Numbered from the stretch's first letter, positions 44,146 through 53,558 are shown. The stretch is 64,000 nucleotides of DNA from Faecalicatena faecalis (GCF_012524165.2 NZ_JABACJ020000024.1:1-64000), one strand, 5' to 3'. Notes: generated from the letters alone by a model not told the origin. Made by a program: numbers and translations.

Positions 44146-45222
44146 ATGGGACAGATCAATCTTGCAAGAATGAAAAGGTGTATGCGAAGGGCTGATAAGG
44201 GAGAGGATCTGACAATCGGATTTATTGGAGGTTCCATCACACAGGGGAGCCTTGCTTCAAATCAGGAGAATACATATGCCAGGCGGATATATGCGTGGTG
44301 GGAGCAGACGTTTCCGAAGGCGCATTTTCATTATGTGAATGGTGGGATCGGAGGAACGACTTCCCATTTTGGGGCTGCAAGGGCAGTATCGGATTTACTG
44401 ATGTATCAGCCGGATTTTGTTATAGTAGATTTCAGTGTAAATGATGAGGCAGATGAATTCTTTCAGGAGACCTATGAAGGACTTCTTAGAAAGCTCCTTT
44501 TGTGGAATTCACATCCCGCGGTTCTGCTGTTGAATCATGTGTTTTATGACACAGGGAAGAATGCACAGGATTATCACAATGCCCTGGGGGAATGGTATCA
44601 GGTTCCTCATGTCAGTATCAGGGACACCTTGTATCAGAGGATGAAGCAGGGAATGTATACAAGAGAAGAATTGACGCCGGACGGCCTGCATCCAAACGAT
44701 AAAGGGCATAAGCTGGTGGCAGAAGAGATTACGGCTTTTCTGGAACAGGTAAAAGCAGGAATGCAGGAAGAAGAAAATGAGGCTGTGTTTCCGGAGCCGA
44801 TGACTCCCAATGCTTATGAATCAGCCAGGATGCTGACGATAAGAGAATCAGCACCCATCCTGGAAGGTTTCAGGGCAGATGCAGAAGAAAAGGCAGGTCA
44901 CCTTGATGTATTTAAAAATGGCTGGATCGGTACCAGGGCGGGGGACAGGATAACTTTTGAACTGGAAGCCTCCTGTATTGCCGTCCAATACAGAAAGACA
45001 ATTCAGAAGCCTGCCCTTCGGGCAAAGCTGGTCCTGGATGGAGAGGAAGAACATCCAGTTCTCCTGGACGGAAACTTCGATGAGGACTGGGGGGACTGTT
45101 TATATCTGGAACCTGTGCTGCATCATGGAGAGAGAAAGAAGCATACGGTAGAACTAACTGTTCTGCCTGGAAATGAAGAGCAGCAGACACCATTTTATCT
45201 GTTGTCATTGATTATTGCATAA
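44146..45222 (+). CDS. CE17-type acetyl-mannan esterase (SGNH plus C-terminal carbohydrate-binding domain)
   Basis: A 358-residue esterase with the SGNH domain first: G-F-I-G-G-S-I-T-Q-G-S with the nucleophile Ser near residue 33, G-G-I-G-G-T-T-S, D-F-S-V-N-D-E-A-D and the Asp-His pair in T-P-D-G-L-H-P-N-D. A beta-sandwich of the CBM35 kind follows from about residue 220. This order matches the CE17 mannan esterase of Roseburia intestinalis, which removes 2-O and 3-O acetyl groups and complements CE2. Cytoplasmic, in the middle of the operon. Confidence 0.83.
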   Translation: MGQINLARMKRCMRRADKGEDLTIGFIGGSITQGSLASNQENTYARRIYAWWEQTFPKAHFHYVNGGIGGTTSHFGAARAVSDLLMYQPDFVIVDFSVNDEADEFFQETYEGLLRKLLLWNSHPAVLLLNHVFYDTGKNAQDYHNALGEWYQVPHVSIRDTLYQRMKQGMYTREELTPDGLHPNDKGHKLVAEEITAFLEQVKAGMQEEENEAVFPEPMTPNAYESARMLTIRESAPILEGFRADAEEKAGHLDVFKNGWIGTRAGDRITFELEASCIAVQYRKTIQKPALRAKLVLDGEEEHPVLLDGNFDEDWGDCLYLEPVLHHGERKKHTVELTVLPGNEEQQTPFYLLSLIIA

Positions 45223-45239
45223 AAGGAAAGAGGAACAAG

Positions 45240-46964
45240 ATGAACGCAAAAGAAACTTATGAATTCTGGCTGAGTAATTCGTATTTTGATGAAGAAACAA
45301 AACAGGAGCTGAAAAGCATTTCAGAAGACGAAGCAGAAATTGAGGAACGGTTTTACCGTGATCTTGAATTTGGAACGGGTGGTCTGCGTGGGATCATCGG
45401 AGCGGGAACGAACCGGATGAATATCTATACAGTGCGTAAAGCAACACAGGGACTGGCAAATTATATGATAAAAGAAAAGAAAGAAAAACAGGGGGCGGCG
45501 ATTGCGTTTGATTCCAGGAATATGTCACCGGAGTTTGCCCAGGAAGCGGCATTGTGCCTGGCAGCAAATGGAATCAAGGCATATATTTTTCCATCCTTAC
45601 GTCCCACGCCGATGCTTTCTTTTGCACTCCGTGAACTTGGCTGTGCGGCAGGAATTGTTGTGACAGCAAGCCATAATCCGCCGGAATACAATGGATATAA
45701 AGTATACTGGGAGGATGGGGCGCAGATTACCTGTCCAAGGGATAAAGAAATTATTGCAGAGGTAAATGCGATTACGGATTATGCACAGGTGAGAAGTATT
45801 TCACAGGAAGAAGCAGAGGCCGCAGGCTTGTATCAGGTGATCGGGCCAGAAATAGATGACAGATATATGGAGGAGTTAAAAAAATTGGTCATTCGCCCGG
45901 AAATCATCAAAAAAGAAGCCTCTGACCTGAAGATTGTATATACGCCGCTTCACGGAACCGGAAATCTGCCGGTCAGAAGGATATTGAAAGAGCTGGGATT
46001 TGAACAGGTATATGTGGTAAAGGAACAGGAACTTCCAGACGGTGGTTTTCCGACGGTCTCCTATCCGAATCCCGAGGATAAAAATGCATTCCGGCTAGCA
46101 CTGCAGCTGGCAGAAGAGGTGGATGCAGATATTGTTCTGGCAACAGATCCTGATGCGGACCGCCTGGGAGTCTACGCGAAGGATAAGAAAACAGGAACGT
46201 ATACCAGTTTTACAGGCAACATGTCCGGTATGCTGATTCTGGAATATATTCTTTCTCAGAAGAAAATGTTGGGAACCCTGCCGGCAAATGGGGCTGTGGT
46301 AACTACGGTCGTATCCGGGAAGATGGCGAAATCGATAGCAGCGGATTATGATGTAGATCTGATTGAGACATTGACAGGCTTTAAATATATTGGAGAGCAG
46401 ATTAAATTTTTTGAGCAGGACCATCAGCACACGTATGTTTTTGGATATGAAGAAAGCTATGGATGTCTGGTCGGCACACATGCACGTGATAAAGATGCAG
46501 TCGCTGCGGTTATGGCGTTGTGTGAAGTCGCTGCATGGTGTAAGAGCCAGGGAAAAACACTTTGCGACCAGATGAAAGAGCTGTTTGAGACTTATGGCTA
46601 TTACAGGGAATCGCTTTCTACTGTGACCTTAAAAGGACAGGACGGGGCAAGGCGGATCGCACAGATCATGGAGCAGATCCGCAGTCAGGTGCCGGAGACG
46701 ATCGGCAAAGTGAAAGTGACACAATTCAGAGATTATCAGGAAGATATCTGTCTGGACTGCATTACGAAGGAACGGTCTGTTACCGGGCTTCCCCGGTCCA
46801 ATGTCCTTTACTTTGAGCTGGAAGGTGGAGCATGGTGTTGTATACGCCCATCAGGGACAGAGCCTAAGATCAAATTCTATATTGGTGTCAGGGGTGAGGA
46901 TGACAAAGAGGCAGAAGCTATATTAGAGTTATTGGCCAGTGCAGTGGAAAAGCTGGCGGAGTAG
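45240..46964 (+). CDS. Phosphomannomutase/phosphoglucomutase, long type
   Basis: A 574-residue phosphohexomutase of the long Firmicute (PgcA-like) class. F-G-T-G-G-L-R-G-I-I-G-A-G-T-N-R-M-N is near residue 45, the phosphoserine loop V-T-A-S-H-N-P-P at about 145, metal loop A-T-D-P-D-A-D-R-L-G, sugar loop G-Y-E-E-S-Y-G-C and phosphate loop P-S-G-T-E-P-K-I-K-F. In this operon its job should be mannose 1-phosphate to mannose 6-phosphate, the product of both GH130 enzymes; glucose phosphates are probably also accepted. Confidence 0.9.
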   Translation: MNAKETYEFWLSNSYFDEETKQELKSISEDEAEIEERFYRDLEFGTGGLRGIIGAGTNRMNIYTVRKATQGLANYMIKEKKEKQGAAIAFDSRNMSPEFAQEAALCLAANGIKAYIFPSLRPTPMLSFALRELGCAAGIVVTASHNPPEYNGYKVYWEDGAQITCPRDKEIIAEVNAITDYAQVRSISQEEAEAAGLYQVIGPEIDDRYMEELKKLVIRPEIIKKEASDLKIVYTPLHGTGNLPVRRILKELGFEQVYVVKEQELPDGGFPTVSYPNPEDKNAFRLALQLAEEVDADIVLATDPDADRLGVYAKDKKTGTYTSFTGNMSGMLILEYILSQKKMLGTLPANGAVVTTVVSGKMAKSIAADYDVDLIETLTGFKYIGEQIKFFEQDHQHTYVFGYEESYGCLVGTHARDKDAVAAVMALCEVAAWCKSQGKTLCDQMKELFETYGYYRESLSTVTLKGQDGARRIAQIMEQIRSQVPETIGKVKVTQFRDYQEDICLDCITKERSVTGLPRSNVLYFELEGGAWCCIRPSGTEPKIKFYIGVRGEDDKEAEAILELLASAVEKLAE

Positions 46965-46972
46965 GAGGCAGT

Positions 46973-48331
46973 ATGGGATTTGGAGAAGATTTTGTCTGGG
47001 GAGCTGCTACCAGCGCATATCAGATCGAGGGGGCAGTAAAAGAAGACGGGAAAGGAATGCATATATGGGATGTGTATACAGAACAGCCCGGCCATATATT
47101 TGAAGGGCATACAGGAAAAATCGCCTGTGATCATTATCACCGTTTCAGAGAAGATGTAAAAATAATGAAAGAAATGGGACTGAAGGCTTACCGGTTTTCA
47201 ATCGACTGGTCCAGAGTACTGCCGGATGGATATGGAAAGGTGAATGAAAAAGGAATCACATTCTACAGTGAACTGATTGATGAACTTTTGGAAAATGATA
47301 TCGTCCCGTATATAACGCTGTATCATTGGGAACTGCCGTATGAAATCTATAAACAGGGCGGCTGGATGAATCCACGGATTGTGGAATGGTTTGGGGAATA
47401 TGCGAAGCTGGCCGCAGAACGTTTCAGCGACCGGGTGAAGAATTTCTTTACATTAAATGAACCGCAATGTTTTGTGGGACTGGGATTTCTGACAGGAGAG
47501 CATGCTCCGGGAATCAGGGCACCTTTACGTGACACCTTTGAAATGGCACATCATGCCATGAAAGCGCACGGAAGGGCAGTGCAGATGCTGCGTCAGTATG
47601 GTAAGCAGCCATTGAACATCGGATATGCGCCGACGGGGTCCATGTGCTATCCAGAGACAGAGAAAGCAGAAGACATTGAGGCGGCGAGACAAATGCTGTT
47701 TTCCATGCAGACAGACGACAATAACTGGACCTGGAATGTGGCATGGTGGTCTGACCCGGTTCTTCTGGGGCATTATCCAAAAGAGGGGCTGGAAAGATAC
47801 GAAGCATATCTGCCAAAGATCACGGAGGCTGATATGAAGCTGATCTCGGAACCGATTGATATTTATGGACAGAATATATATAACGGAAGATGTATCCGCA
47901 TGGGAAAAGACGGGAAGCCCGAAGAGGTCAGAAGGTATGAAGGCTTTGCGAAGACCGCAATTGACTGGCCAGTGACACCAGAATGCCTGTACTGGGGGCC
48001 GAAGTTCTTATACGAGCGTTATGGGAAACCAATTTACATTACAGAGAACGGGCTTTCCTGTCATGATGTAGTTTCACTGGATGGAAAAGTACATGATCCG
48101 AATCGAATTGACTTTCTTGCAAGATACCTTCATGAATTGAAAAGGGCAGCGGGTGAGATTGAACTGAGGGGATATTTCCAGTGGTCACTGATGGATAATT
48201 TTGAGTGGGCTAAGGGGTATTCGGAGCGTTTTGGACTGGTATATGTAGACTACCGGACACAGGAAAGGATACTGAAAGATTCTGCATACTGGTACCGGGA
48301 TGTGATTTTAAATCATGGGAAAGACTTGTAG
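46973..48331 (+). CDS. GH1 beta-glycosidase (beta-glucosidase/beta-mannosidase)
   Basis: A 452-residue GH1 TIM barrel. F-V-W-G-A-A-T-S-A-Y-Q-I-E-G-A is at the N-terminus, the acid/base Glu in T-L-N-E-P-Q near 164, and the nucleophile Glu in I-T-E-N-G near 352. No signal peptide and no phosphate-binding K/S signature that I can identify, so probably not a 6-phospho enzyme. In a glucomannan pathway it would remove terminal glucose (or mannose) that the phosphorylases cannot handle. Starts 8 nt after the mutase. Confidence 0.9.
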   Translation: MGFGEDFVWGAATSAYQIEGAVKEDGKGMHIWDVYTEQPGHIFEGHTGKIACDHYHRFREDVKIMKEMGLKAYRFSIDWSRVLPDGYGKVNEKGITFYSELIDELLENDIVPYITLYHWELPYEIYKQGGWMNPRIVEWFGEYAKLAAERFSDRVKNFFTLNEPQCFVGLGFLTGEHAPGIRAPLRDTFEMAHHAMKAHGRAVQMLRQYGKQPLNIGYAPTGSMCYPETEKAEDIEAARQMLFSMQTDDNNWTWNVAWWSDPVLLGHYPKEGLERYEAYLPKITEADMKLISEPIDIYGQNIYNGRCIRMGKDGKPEEVRRYEGFAKTAIDWPVTPECLYWGPKFLYERYGKPIYITENGLSCHDVVSLDGKVHDPNRIDFLARYLHELKRAAGEIELRGYFQWSLMDNFEWAKGYSERFGLVYVDYRTQERILKDSAYWYRDVILNHGKDL

Positions 48332-48345
48332 GCAGGGGGATGGAT

Positions 48346-49275
48346 ATGATAAAAGGAATTACATTTTATCCCTTTGCGCCAAGGGGAAGCTTTATTAAGG
48401 GGGAGGTAAGAACAAGCCTGTCTGTGATGAAAGAACGTACAGGAGCAGATACGGTGGTGCTGGTTCCCGCGGGAATCCAGCAGACTCCCCAGTCTGTGGA
48501 GATAGACTGGCAGTCGCCACAGACGGTAAGTGACAGTGAATTGTGTGAGTTGATCAGATATGCGAAGACTCTGGGGCTCAAGGTGTTTCTAAAGCCGACA
48601 GTAAATTGTGCAAATGGAGTCTGGCGGGCCCATATTAATTTTTTTGATGAAGAGGTGCCCTGCGAACCTAAATGGTCCGAATGGTTCCGGGCGTATACGG
48701 AGTTCCAGATGCATTATGCCCGGATTGCGGAGGAGCTTCATTGTGAGATGTTTATTACGGGATGTGAGATGGTCATGTCGGAACGGCGCGAACGGGAATG
48801 GCGCAGCCTGATAAAGGCGGTGAAAGAAGTTTACCATGGACCGGTCAGCTATAACACGGATAAATATCAGGAACACAATGTATCCTGGTGGGATTGTGTG
48901 GATGTGATATCTTCCAGCGGATACTACCCGGCAGATGATTGGGAAAATCAGCTGGACCGGATTGAAAAAGTGGTCAGAAGGTATAAAAAGCCCTTCTTTT
49001 TTGCAGAGGCGGGGTGTATGTCCACTGCCGGCTCCAGGGAGGTGCCCAATAACTGGGAACTGCACGGAGAAGTAGATCTGGAGGGGCAGAGGGTGTGGTA
49101 TGAGAATATGTTCACGGCTGTTACGAAAAGAGACTGGATCAAAGGCGCTGTACTCTGGTCCTGGGATGGAAGGCTCTATGATGGATGGAAGGCAAAAGAG
49201 GATTTACATTATGAATTTTATCAGAAGCCGGCAGAGGCAGTGATCAGAAAATATTTTACGGAGAATTGGACATGA
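48346..49275 (+). CDS. GH113-type beta-mannanase/mannosidase
   Basis: A 309-residue TIM-barrel hydrolase. I-K-G-I-T-F-Y-P-F-A-P-R-G is at the start, the predicted acid/base Glu in F-I-T-G-C-E-M-V, the nucleophile Glu in F-F-F-A-E-A-G-C, and W-S-W-D-G-R near the end, as in GH113 mannanases. There is no signal peptide, so it should cut manno-oligosaccharides inside the cell. The start is taken at 48346, 6 nt after AGGGGG; ATG 48340 touches the ribosome site. It ends by an ATGA overlap with the fusion gene that follows. Confidence 0.75.
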   Translation: MIKGITFYPFAPRGSFIKGEVRTSLSVMKERTGADTVVLVPAGIQQTPQSVEIDWQSPQTVSDSELCELIRYAKTLGLKVFLKPTVNCANGVWRAHINFFDEEVPCEPKWSEWFRAYTEFQMHYARIAEELHCEMFITGCEMVMSERREREWRSLIKAVKEVYHGPVSYNTDKYQEHNVSWWDCVDVISSSGYYPADDWENQLDRIEKVVRRYKKPFFFAEAGCMSTAGSREVPNNWELHGEVDLEGQRVWYENMFTAVTKRDWIKGAVLWSWDGRLYDGWKAKEDLHYEFYQKPAEAVIRKYFTENWT

Positions 49276-51125
49276 GTATTTTGAAATTAAAACCAAGCTG
49301 TAAGGATTATATCTGGGGCGGCAGCAGACTGGCAGAGGAATATGGAAAAGAATGTGACAAAGAAGTGATTGCCGAGACATGGGAATTATCCTGCCACCCG
49401 GATGGGCCGTCTTATATTGTAAATGGTCCTTATGTGGGAAAGACTCTTAAGCAGTACATTGATATAGAAGGAAGGGACGTTCTGGGTGTAAACTGCAGAA
49501 GATTCCGTGACTTTCCAATCCTTACAAAATTTATCGATGCGAAGGACAACCTGTCCATTCAGGTACATCCGGATAACCGTTATGCATTAAAGAATGAAAA
49601 GCAGTACGGTAAAACAGAGATGTGGTATGTTATGGATGCAGGGGAAGAAGCCTTTTTATACTATGGGTTTAAAAGAGAAGTCAGTAAAGAGGAGTTTGCA
49701 AAAAGGATTCAGGAGGATACGCTTCTGGAAGTGCTTCATGCAGTTCCGGTTCAAAAAGGCGATGTGCTGTTCATCGAGTCGGGAACCATCCATGCAATCG
49801 GGAAAGACATCCTGATCGCAGAAATCCAGCAGAACTCCAATGTGACCTATCGGGTGTATGATTATGGAAGGGTCGGCAAGGATGGTAAGAAGCGTGACCT
49901 GCATATTGAAAAGGCTCTCGCAGTTACAAACCGTGTTCCCATTGTAAAAGGCAGGAACAGTTATCCGCATGTCGCAGACTGTGATTATTTTACGGTAGAT
50001 AAACTGAACCTGGATGGAAATGTGATGAAAAAGCTGGAAGGAAATGTTTCCGGGGCATCCTTTGCAAGTATTCTGATGCTGGATGGTGAGGGGACAATCT
50101 CCAACGGCAATGAAAGACTGTCATTTAAAAAAGGAGACAGCTTCTTTCTGGCAGCAGGAAGCGGTACTTATACAGTAGAAGGTTCCTGTGACGCATTGAT
50201 TACCACGATTCGTGAAAAGGCGGCGCCTGTGCGTATCGGAATCGATATCGGCGGAACGACGACTAAGATCGGGCTGGTGGACATTCATCAACAACTGCTT
50301 GCCTGTGAGGAGATGGATACTGACCCGGACAGGACGGCAGAAGCAGTCATTGAAGAGATCGCGCAGAGAGTGCTTGGGCTTTTAGAACGTCAGGGGATTT
50401 TGATGGATCAATGTATTGGGGCAGGCATTGGTGTACCGGGAACTGTGGACAGAAAGTCAGGTATTGTCCGGTATTCCAATAATATGAAATGGGAAGATGT
50501 AAAGCTGGCTGAAAAGATCGGGGTGTATCTTCCTATTCCTGTCAGGATAGCGAATGATGCAGATTGTGCGGCATTAGGTGAGGCAGCGGCTGGAGCCGGG
50601 AAGGAATGTCAGGATGTGATTATGCTTACACTTGGAACGGGAGTCGGCGGCGGAATTATTCTGGATGGGGAAATTTATGAAGGAAAGGGAATCGGCGGAA
50701 GTGAGCTGGGCCATATGGTGATTGTGGAGGATGGCGAGCCGTGTACCTGTGGACGCAGAGGATGTCTGGAAGCATATGTATCTGCATCAGCCTTGATCCG
50801 GGATGCGAAAAGGGCGCTTGGAAAAGAGATGACACCGGAAGAGATCTTTGCCGGGGCATCCGGGGGAAATGAGGTATTAAAGGATATTGTGGACTTGTAT
50901 ATCAGAAGGCTGGGTATTGGGATTGTCAATATAGTCAATATCTTCCGTCCGCAGCTCGTACTGATCGGCGGTGGGATATCTGCCCAGGGGGAGAACCTTT
51001 TAGGACCTCTCAGGGAGATTGTAAAGAAAAACTGTTTTGGTGGCGAGAAAGGTGAATTACCGGAGATTGAGACTGCTGCTTTAGGAAAGAATGCCGGGAT
51101 GATCGGTGCGGCCAGCCTGATATAA
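49272..51125 (+). CDS. Fusion of class I mannose-6-phosphate isomerase and ROK sugar kinase
   Basis: A 617-residue bifunctional protein. Residues 1-315 are a class I phosphomannose isomerase: K-D-Y-I-W-G-G, then zinc ligands in I-Q-V-H-P-D, K-T-E-M-W and G-T-I-H-A-I. From about 320 a full ROK kinase follows: nucleotide loop G-I-D-I-G-G-T-T-T-K-I-G, G-I-G-V-P-G-T-V, N-D-A-D-C-A-A-L-G-E, G-T-G-V-G-G-G-I, E-L-G-H-M and the zinc cluster C-T-C-G-R-R-G-C-L-E. The frame is continuous through the junction. It should phosphorylate free mannose and/or glucose and turn mannose 6-phosphate into fructose 6-phosphate, ending the mannan pathway. Which sugar the kinase prefers is not determinable here. Confidence 0.92.
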   Translation: MSILKLKPSCKDYIWGGSRLAEEYGKECDKEVIAETWELSCHPDGPSYIVNGPYVGKTLKQYIDIEGRDVLGVNCRRFRDFPILTKFIDAKDNLSIQVHPDNRYALKNEKQYGKTEMWYVMDAGEEAFLYYGFKREVSKEEFAKRIQEDTLLEVLHAVPVQKGDVLFIESGTIHAIGKDILIAEIQQNSNVTYRVYDYGRVGKDGKKRDLHIEKALAVTNRVPIVKGRNSYPHVADCDYFTVDKLNLDGNVMKKLEGNVSGASFASILMLDGEGTISNGNERLSFKKGDSFFLAAGSGTYTVEGSCDALITTIREKAAPVRIGIDIGGTTTKIGLVDIHQQLLACEEMDTDPDRTAEAVIEEIAQRVLGLLERQGILMDQCIGAGIGVPGTVDRKSGIVRYSNNMKWEDVKLAEKIGVYLPIPVRIANDADCAALGEAAAGAGKECQDVIMLTLGTGVGGGIILDGEIYEGKGIGGSELGHMVIVEDGEPCTCGRRGCLEAYVSASALIRDAKRALGKEMTPEEIFAGASGGNEVLKDIVDLYIRRLGIGIVNIVNIFRPQLVLIGGGISAQGENLLGPLREIVKKNCFGGEKGELPEIETAALGKNAGMIGAASLI

Positions 51126-51199
51126 AGAGAGAAAGCTGATATTATGCTGATATTATATAGAAGAATTACTGTATAGAAGATTGATTGTATAGGGAAATA

Positions 51200-51237
51200 G
51201 GGCGGTGGAACAAGAAAGGTTCTGCGGTCCTGTTTTT
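51200..51237 (+). terminator. Terminator at the end of the mannan operon
   Basis: Segments 51200-51211 and 51219-51230 pair at 11 of 12 positions (several G-U) around AAGAAAG, followed by TGTTTTTT. It marks the right edge of the mannan block, 120 nt before ybaB. The stretch 51126-51190 has imperfect direct repeats (GCTGATATTA twice, TGTATAGAAGATTGA-like twice). Confidence 0.7.
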
Positions 51238-51359
51238 TGCTGTGAAAAAACTACACAGATAAATGGAAATATGATAATATAAGTAATGAACGGCTTTGGA
51301 TCGCCGTAAAGATGATAATAGCAGATAAATTTTATATTGAAGTATAGGAGGATTAAATC

Positions 51360-51713
51360 ATGGCAAAAAGAGGTGGATTCCCAGGCGGCGGAATGCCTGG
51401 CAATATGGCCAACCTGATGAAGCAGGCGCAGAAGATGCAGCGCCAGATGGAAGAGCAGGCCAAGGAGCTTGAGACAAAAGAGTTTACAGCAACGGCCGGA
51501 GGCGGCGCAGTTGAGGTGACGATTTCCGGTAAACGTGAAGTTGTGAAGGTAAAATTACAGGAAGAAGTCGTAGACCCGGAAGATATCGAGATGTTAGAGG
51601 ACCTGATTGTGGCAGCAACGAACGAAGCACTTCGCCAGGTAGATGAAGTATCCGGTGCGGCAATGAACAAGCTGACAGGCGGCCTCGGCGGCGGAATGCC
51701 GGGAATGTTCTAA
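51360..51713 (+). CDS. YbaB/EbfC nucleoid-associated protein
   Basis: A 117-residue YbaB protein. The N-terminus is glycine-rich (G-G-F-P-G-G-G-M-P-G-N), then comes a helix with M-K-Q-A-Q-K-M-Q-R-Q-M-E, a beta-hairpin core with G-G-G-A-V-E-V-T-I-S-G and a D-P-E-D-I-E-M-L-E-D-L helix. Dimers bind DNA non-specifically. Normally placed between dnaX and recR; recR does follow here, but dnaX is 17.3 kb upstream. AGGAGG precedes the start. Confidence 0.93.
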   Translation: MAKRGGFPGGGMPGNMANLMKQAQKMQRQMEEQAKELETKEFTATAGGGAVEVTISGKREVVKVKLQEEVVDPEDIEMLEDLIVAATNEALRQVDEVSGAAMNKLTGGLGGGMPGMF

Positions 51714-51719
51714 ATATTC

Positions 51720-51773
51720 TGACAATGGAGAGCAAAAGGGTCAGACCCCTTTGAAGAAGGGTCTGACCCTTTT
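51720..51773 (+). repeat. REP-like repeat, full hairpin copy, also the ybaB terminator
   Basis: A unit CTGACAATGGAGAGC is followed by a perfect 15-bp hairpin with arms AAAAGGGTCAGACCC (51734-51748) and its complement (51759-51773), ending in TTTT. Related copies are at 54461, 56336 and 57757. The leading part resembles the last codons of the dead RAYT gene at 57188. Confidence 0.8.
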
Positions 51774-51826
51774 GAATCGCTTTTCTCCGATGAAGGGATA
51801 GAAAGAGAATACAGGAGTGATACCAG

Positions 51827-52423
51827 ATGGATTATTATAGTAATCAAATCAGCAGGCTGATCGAGGAGTTTTCGCGGCTTCCGGGAATTGGAGCCAAGTC
51901 CGCACAGAGGCTTGCGTTCCACATCATCAATATGCCGAAGGAGCAGGTGGACAATCTTGCGAAGTGTCTTGTGGATGCGCGCAATAACGTGAGATATTGT
52001 TCACAATGCTGCACGCTGACCGACCGCGAGTTGTGTCCGATCTGCAGCAACCCGGACCGGGACCAGAAGACGATCATGGTCGTGGAGACACCGAGGGATC
52101 TGGCAGCTTATGAGAAGACCGGAAAGTATAATGGAGTCTATCATGTGCTGCACGGTGCGATTTCTCCGATGCTGGGAATCGGGCCCGGAGACATCCGGCT
52201 CAAAGAACTGATGGAGCGTCTGCAGGGAGATGTGGATGAGGTCATCATTGCTACGAATTCGAGCCTGGAGGGTGAGACGACGGCGATGTATATCAGTAAG
52301 CTGATCAAACCTACGGGAATTAAAGTCAGCCGGATCGCCAGCGGAGTGCCAGTCGGCGGTGATTTGGAATACATTGATGAAGTGACGCTTCTGAGGGCTT
52401 TGGAAGGCAGAACACAGCTGTAG
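51827..52423 (+). CDS. recR: Recombination mediator RecR
   Basis: A 198-residue protein with the RecR layout: an N-terminal helix-hairpin-helix ([15 protein letters not shown]), a zinc finger C-S-Q-C...C-P-I-C, a Toprim domain (V-V-E-T-P-R-D and [14 protein letters not shown]) and a C-terminal Walker-like tail. It loads RecA at gaps with RecF and RecO. Downstream of ybaB as usual. Confidence 0.95.
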   Translation: MDYYSNQISRLIEEFSRLPGIGAKSAQRLAFHIINMPKEQVDNLAKCLVDARNNVRYCSQCCTLTDRELCPICSNPDRDQKTIMVVETPRDLAAYEKTGKYNGVYHVLHGAISPMLGIGPGDIRLKELMERLQGDVDEVIIATNSSLEGETTAMYISKLIKPTGIKVSRIASGVPVGGDLEYIDEVTLLRALEGRTQL

Positions 52424-52450
52424 GGACACAAGTGGTAAGGATGTGGGACA

Positions 52451-53551
52451 ATGTATAAGAAAAAGGTGACGTCTTCGGATGTGGCGCAAAGAGCCGGGGT
52501 TTCCCAAGCCACAGTTTCGATGGTGCTGAATAAAAAGTATAATGTTTCTTTTTCTAAGGACGTAATCAAAAAAGTAGAGGATGCGGCCAAGGAACTTGGA
52601 TATGAGCTGCCAAAGCGTAAGAAGCACAAGGAAAATAAGAGGGAGAAGCTGTTGGTTGTTTTTTGCCCAAACCTGACGAATCCTTATTATGTGATGCTTC
52701 TGCAGGGAATTGAGTCCAGGGCCACGGAGCAGGGATTTGGGCTGTTCGTTTGCAATACACAGAGAAATCTGGAGCTGGAAGAGCGCTATCTGAAAATGAT
52801 GCCGTCGTTAAATCCGCAGGGGGTCATCTATACATGCAATCCAAGCCGATGCTTTATGCCTGTTGTGGAAGAGCTTTCAAGGCAGATTCCATTTGCAGTG
52901 ATAAACAACCAGAATGAGAAACTGGATGTGGATGCCGTGGAATTGGATAATTCCAAGCTTGGGCGGATTATGGCCCGGCACCTTCTCGAACTAGGACACA
53001 GACATGTGGCGTATATTGCACCGCCGTTGACGGTCCGGCAAAAACAGCGTTCCAAAAGGGTAGAGGGATTCCTCAAAGAATTCAAGGATGCAGGACTTGG
53101 AGATCAGGTAGTCATTAAGGCTGCAAATGAAGCTATAGATCAGGATATTCCAGGAATTGATTCAGAGTATCGGATCGGATATGATCTGACAAAGGAGCTT
53201 TTAGCGGAGGACAAAAATCTGACTGCTATTGTGGGGTTGAATGACATGATTGCTTTTGGAATCCTGGATGCACTTTATGATGAAAAATATAAGGTCCCCG
53301 GGGATATGTCTGTGATGGGGTGTGATAATACCCTTTTTGCAAAAATGCATAAGATTTCATTGACCACCATTGAGCATTTTGTGATCTACAAGGGCAGAGA
53401 TGCCTGCGATATCATTATGAAAAAAATTAAGACCAGGGACAGGCAGTATTCGGAAATGGAGCCAATCAGCATCTATCATGTAGAGTATGAGCCTCGTCTG
53501 GTGACCAGGGGCACAACCTCATATCCGAGGAGCAGAAAAAAGAAAAATTAA
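52451..53551 (+). CDS. LacI-family transcriptional regulator
   Basis: A 366-residue regulator with helix-turn-helix V-T-S-S-D-V-A-Q-R-A-G-V-S-Q-A-T-V-S-M-V-L, a basic hinge (K-R-K-K-H-K-E-N-K-R) longer than usual, and a sugar-binding-like effector domain (V-F-C-P-N-L-T-N-P-Y-Y, G-L-N-D-M-I-A-F-G-I-L, V-M-G-C-D-N-T). It precedes transaldolase and transketolase genes with AT-rich palindromes between, so it may control them. Effector unknown. Tail is K/R rich. Confidence 0.88.
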   Translation: MYKKKVTSSDVAQRAGVSQATVSMVLNKKYNVSFSKDVIKKVEDAAKELGYELPKRKKHKENKREKLLVVFCPNLTNPYYVMLLQGIESRATEQGFGLFVCNTQRNLELEERYLKMMPSLNPQGVIYTCNPSRCFMPVVEELSRQIPFAVINNQNEKLDVDAVELDNSKLGRIMARHLLELGHRHVAYIAPPLTVRQKQRSKRVEGFLKEFKDAGLGDQVVIKAANEAIDQDIPGIDSEYRIGYDLTKELLAEDKNLTAIVGLNDMIAFGILDALYDEKYKVPGDMSVMGCDNTLFAKMHKISLTTIEHFVIYKGRDACDIIMKKIKTRDRQYSEMEPISIYHVEYEPRLVTRGTTSYPRSRKKKN

Positions 53552-53558
53552 TTTAATG

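Noticed and set aside
52001-52629. Long minus-strand frames (208 and 162 codons) opposite recR
   Set aside because: Low-complexity translation with no motifs; recR on the other strand is unambiguous.
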